DNA of 64,000 bases from NCBI GenBank assembly GCA_030145055.1, contig JAQYWK010000002.1, positions 496,001 through 560,000 on the forward strand, given 5' to 3'. This DNA comes from Desulfovibrio sp. GTDB taxonomy: Bacteria; Desulfobacterota; Desulfovibrionia; Desulfovibrionales; Desulfovibrionaceae. The notes below the pieces were generated by a model, which had not been told where the DNA came from, ran no database searches, and was given only the letters and a program-made list of their open reading frames with translations. The translations under genes and the position numbers were made by a program. Position 1 is the stretch's first letter; each line of letters opens with the position of its first letter. Positions 63,225-64,000 of the stretch are shown one piece after another.

Positions 63225-64000
63225 ATGGATCCGAATAAATTCACAAAAAAAACCAACGACGCAATCGCAGAAGCTCAATCGCTAGCCATATCAAATGGTC
63301 AGCAGCAAATTGAAGTTGAACACCTGCTCCTAGCCTTAGTTGAGCAGGAAAAAGGCATTGTTTCCAAAATATTAGAAAAAAGCGGGATTGATCCTGCTTT
63401 ATATAAGTCAGCTGTACAGAAAGAAGTTAACAAGCTTCCAAGCGTCAGCGGTCCTGGAGCACAGCCCGGTCAGGTCTTTGTAACTCAGAGACTTAACCGC
63501 GTTATTGTTGAAGCCGAACAGGCAGCTAAGCGCATGCACGACGAGTTCATAAGTGTTGAACACCTATATCTTGCCATCATGGATGAGCATGGTTCCACTG
63601 GCGCAGGCAGGGTTAATAAATCCTTCAATCTAACCAAAGATAAAGTTCTGGGGGCAATGACCACCATTAGAGGTAATCAGCGAGTAACGACTGATAACCC
63701 TGAAGCCACTTATGATGCGCTAAAAAAATATGGTCGTGACCTCGTTGAAGAAGCACGCAAAGGCAAACTCGACCCAGTTATCGGACGTGACTCTGAAATC
63801 AGACGCGTTGTCCGTATTCTTTCCAGACGTACAAAGAACAACCCTATTTTGATCGGTGAAGCCGGAGTCGGTAAAACCGCTATTATTGAAGGGCTTGCTC
63901 AACGCATAGTTAAGCAGGATGTACCCGAAGGCCTTAAGGACAAAACGGTATTCATGCTCGATATGGGCGCACTTATAGCCGGCGCAAAATATCGCGGTGA
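63225..64000 (+). CDS. clpB: ATP-dependent disaggregase ClpB, 3' end missing
   Basis: This is the first 258 codons of a Hsp100 disaggregase that rescues aggregated proteins with the DnaK system. The N-terminal domain (about 1-145) has two repeats including [12 protein letters not shown] and [13 protein letters not shown]. Then [25 protein letters not shown] leads into the first AAA+ domain with Walker [20 protein letters not shown]. The window ends shortly after, before the coiled-coil middle domain. An AAGGAG site precedes ATG 63225. The placement after cbpA-cbpM makes a chaperone cluster. Confidence 0.96.
   Translation, partial: MDPNKFTKKTNDAIAEAQSLAISNGQQQIEVEHLLLALVEQEKGIVSKILEKSGIDPALYKSAVQKEVNKLPSVSGPGAQPGQVFVTQRLNRVIVEAEQAAKRMHDEFISVEHLYLAIMDEHGSTGAGRVNKSFNLTKDKVLGAMTTIRGNQRVTTDNPEATYDALKKYGRDLVEEARKGKLDPVIGRDSEIRRVVRILSRRTKNNPILIGEAGVGKTAIIEGLAQRIVKQDVPEGLKDKTVFMLDMGALIAGAKYRG

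Noticed and set aside
1-64000. Mobile elements, prophage or CRISPR
   Set aside because: No transposase, integrase, direct repeat array or attachment-site repeat was seen; all regions read as core chromosome.

Overview
The window is a continuous stretch of housekeeping chromosome from a Gram-negative bacterium of moderate GC. Gene content points to a sulfate-reducing member of the Desulfovibrionales (Desulfovibrio/Maridesulfovibrio type). The indicators are a PxxKW cysteine-rich protein, an RluA-CoaE fusion, a UshA-like selenoprotein, and MnmG with TrmFO. Outer-membrane biogenesis (Lnt, CtpA, YibQ) and flagellar or c-di-GMP genes (FlxA-like, GGDEF, PilZ, FlhG-like) also fit. This assignment is inferred from the genes; no 16S rRNA is present. 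I see no tRNA, rRNA, insertion sequence, prophage or CRISPR array.

Layout. 1-6.5 kb (+): the 3' part of a ctpA-type protease and a YibQ-like deacetylase, a TrpXYZ-like ABC importer, then ndk-proC. 6.5-18.2 kb (mostly -): a large membrane glycosyltransferase-like protein, cobD, and an extended macromolecular-synthesis cluster (rpsU-yqeY, terminator, mutS2-dnaG-rpoD), then a 58-residue membrane peptide, HU and rsmA. 18.3-24.9 kb (+): a purine permease, a FlxA-like protein behind a near-consensus sigma-28 promoter, apt-mtnP-mtaD for methylthioadenosine salvage, the PxxKW protein and an M20 hydrolase. 24.9-35.4 kb (+): mnmG, a PilZ protein, corC-lnt, prfB with its +1 frameshift, a diguanylate cyclase, an FlhG-like ATPase, an HU/IHF protein, a selenoprotein read through an in-frame UGA, and dapA.

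35.5-47 kb: trmFO (-), an orphan OppD/OppF pair, an HD protein, a ModE-like regulator (-), a three-gene cassette (MATE/flippase, DUF2156 transferase, phosphodiesterase-like), a UvrD/PcrA helicase and thiL. 47-58.8 kb (-): a second MATE protein, psd-pssA-leuA-leuC-leuD-small secreted protein-leuB, tag, mnmA, uraA and upp. 58.9-64 kb (+): the RluA-CoaE fusion, a candidate structured RNA, a rhomboid protease, cbpA-cbpM and the 5' part of clpB.

The least ordinary items are the selenoprotein at 33627-34517, whose first ~103 residues are lost if UGA is read as stop; the candidate structured RNA at about 60640-60815; the MATE-DUF2156-phosphodiesterase cassette; and the sigma-28-like promoter of the FlxA-like gene. 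Most genes are tightly packed with Shine-Dalgarno sites of the GGAG type. Fourteen intrinsic terminators mark transcription unit ends. No intergenic gap exceeds 300 bases.
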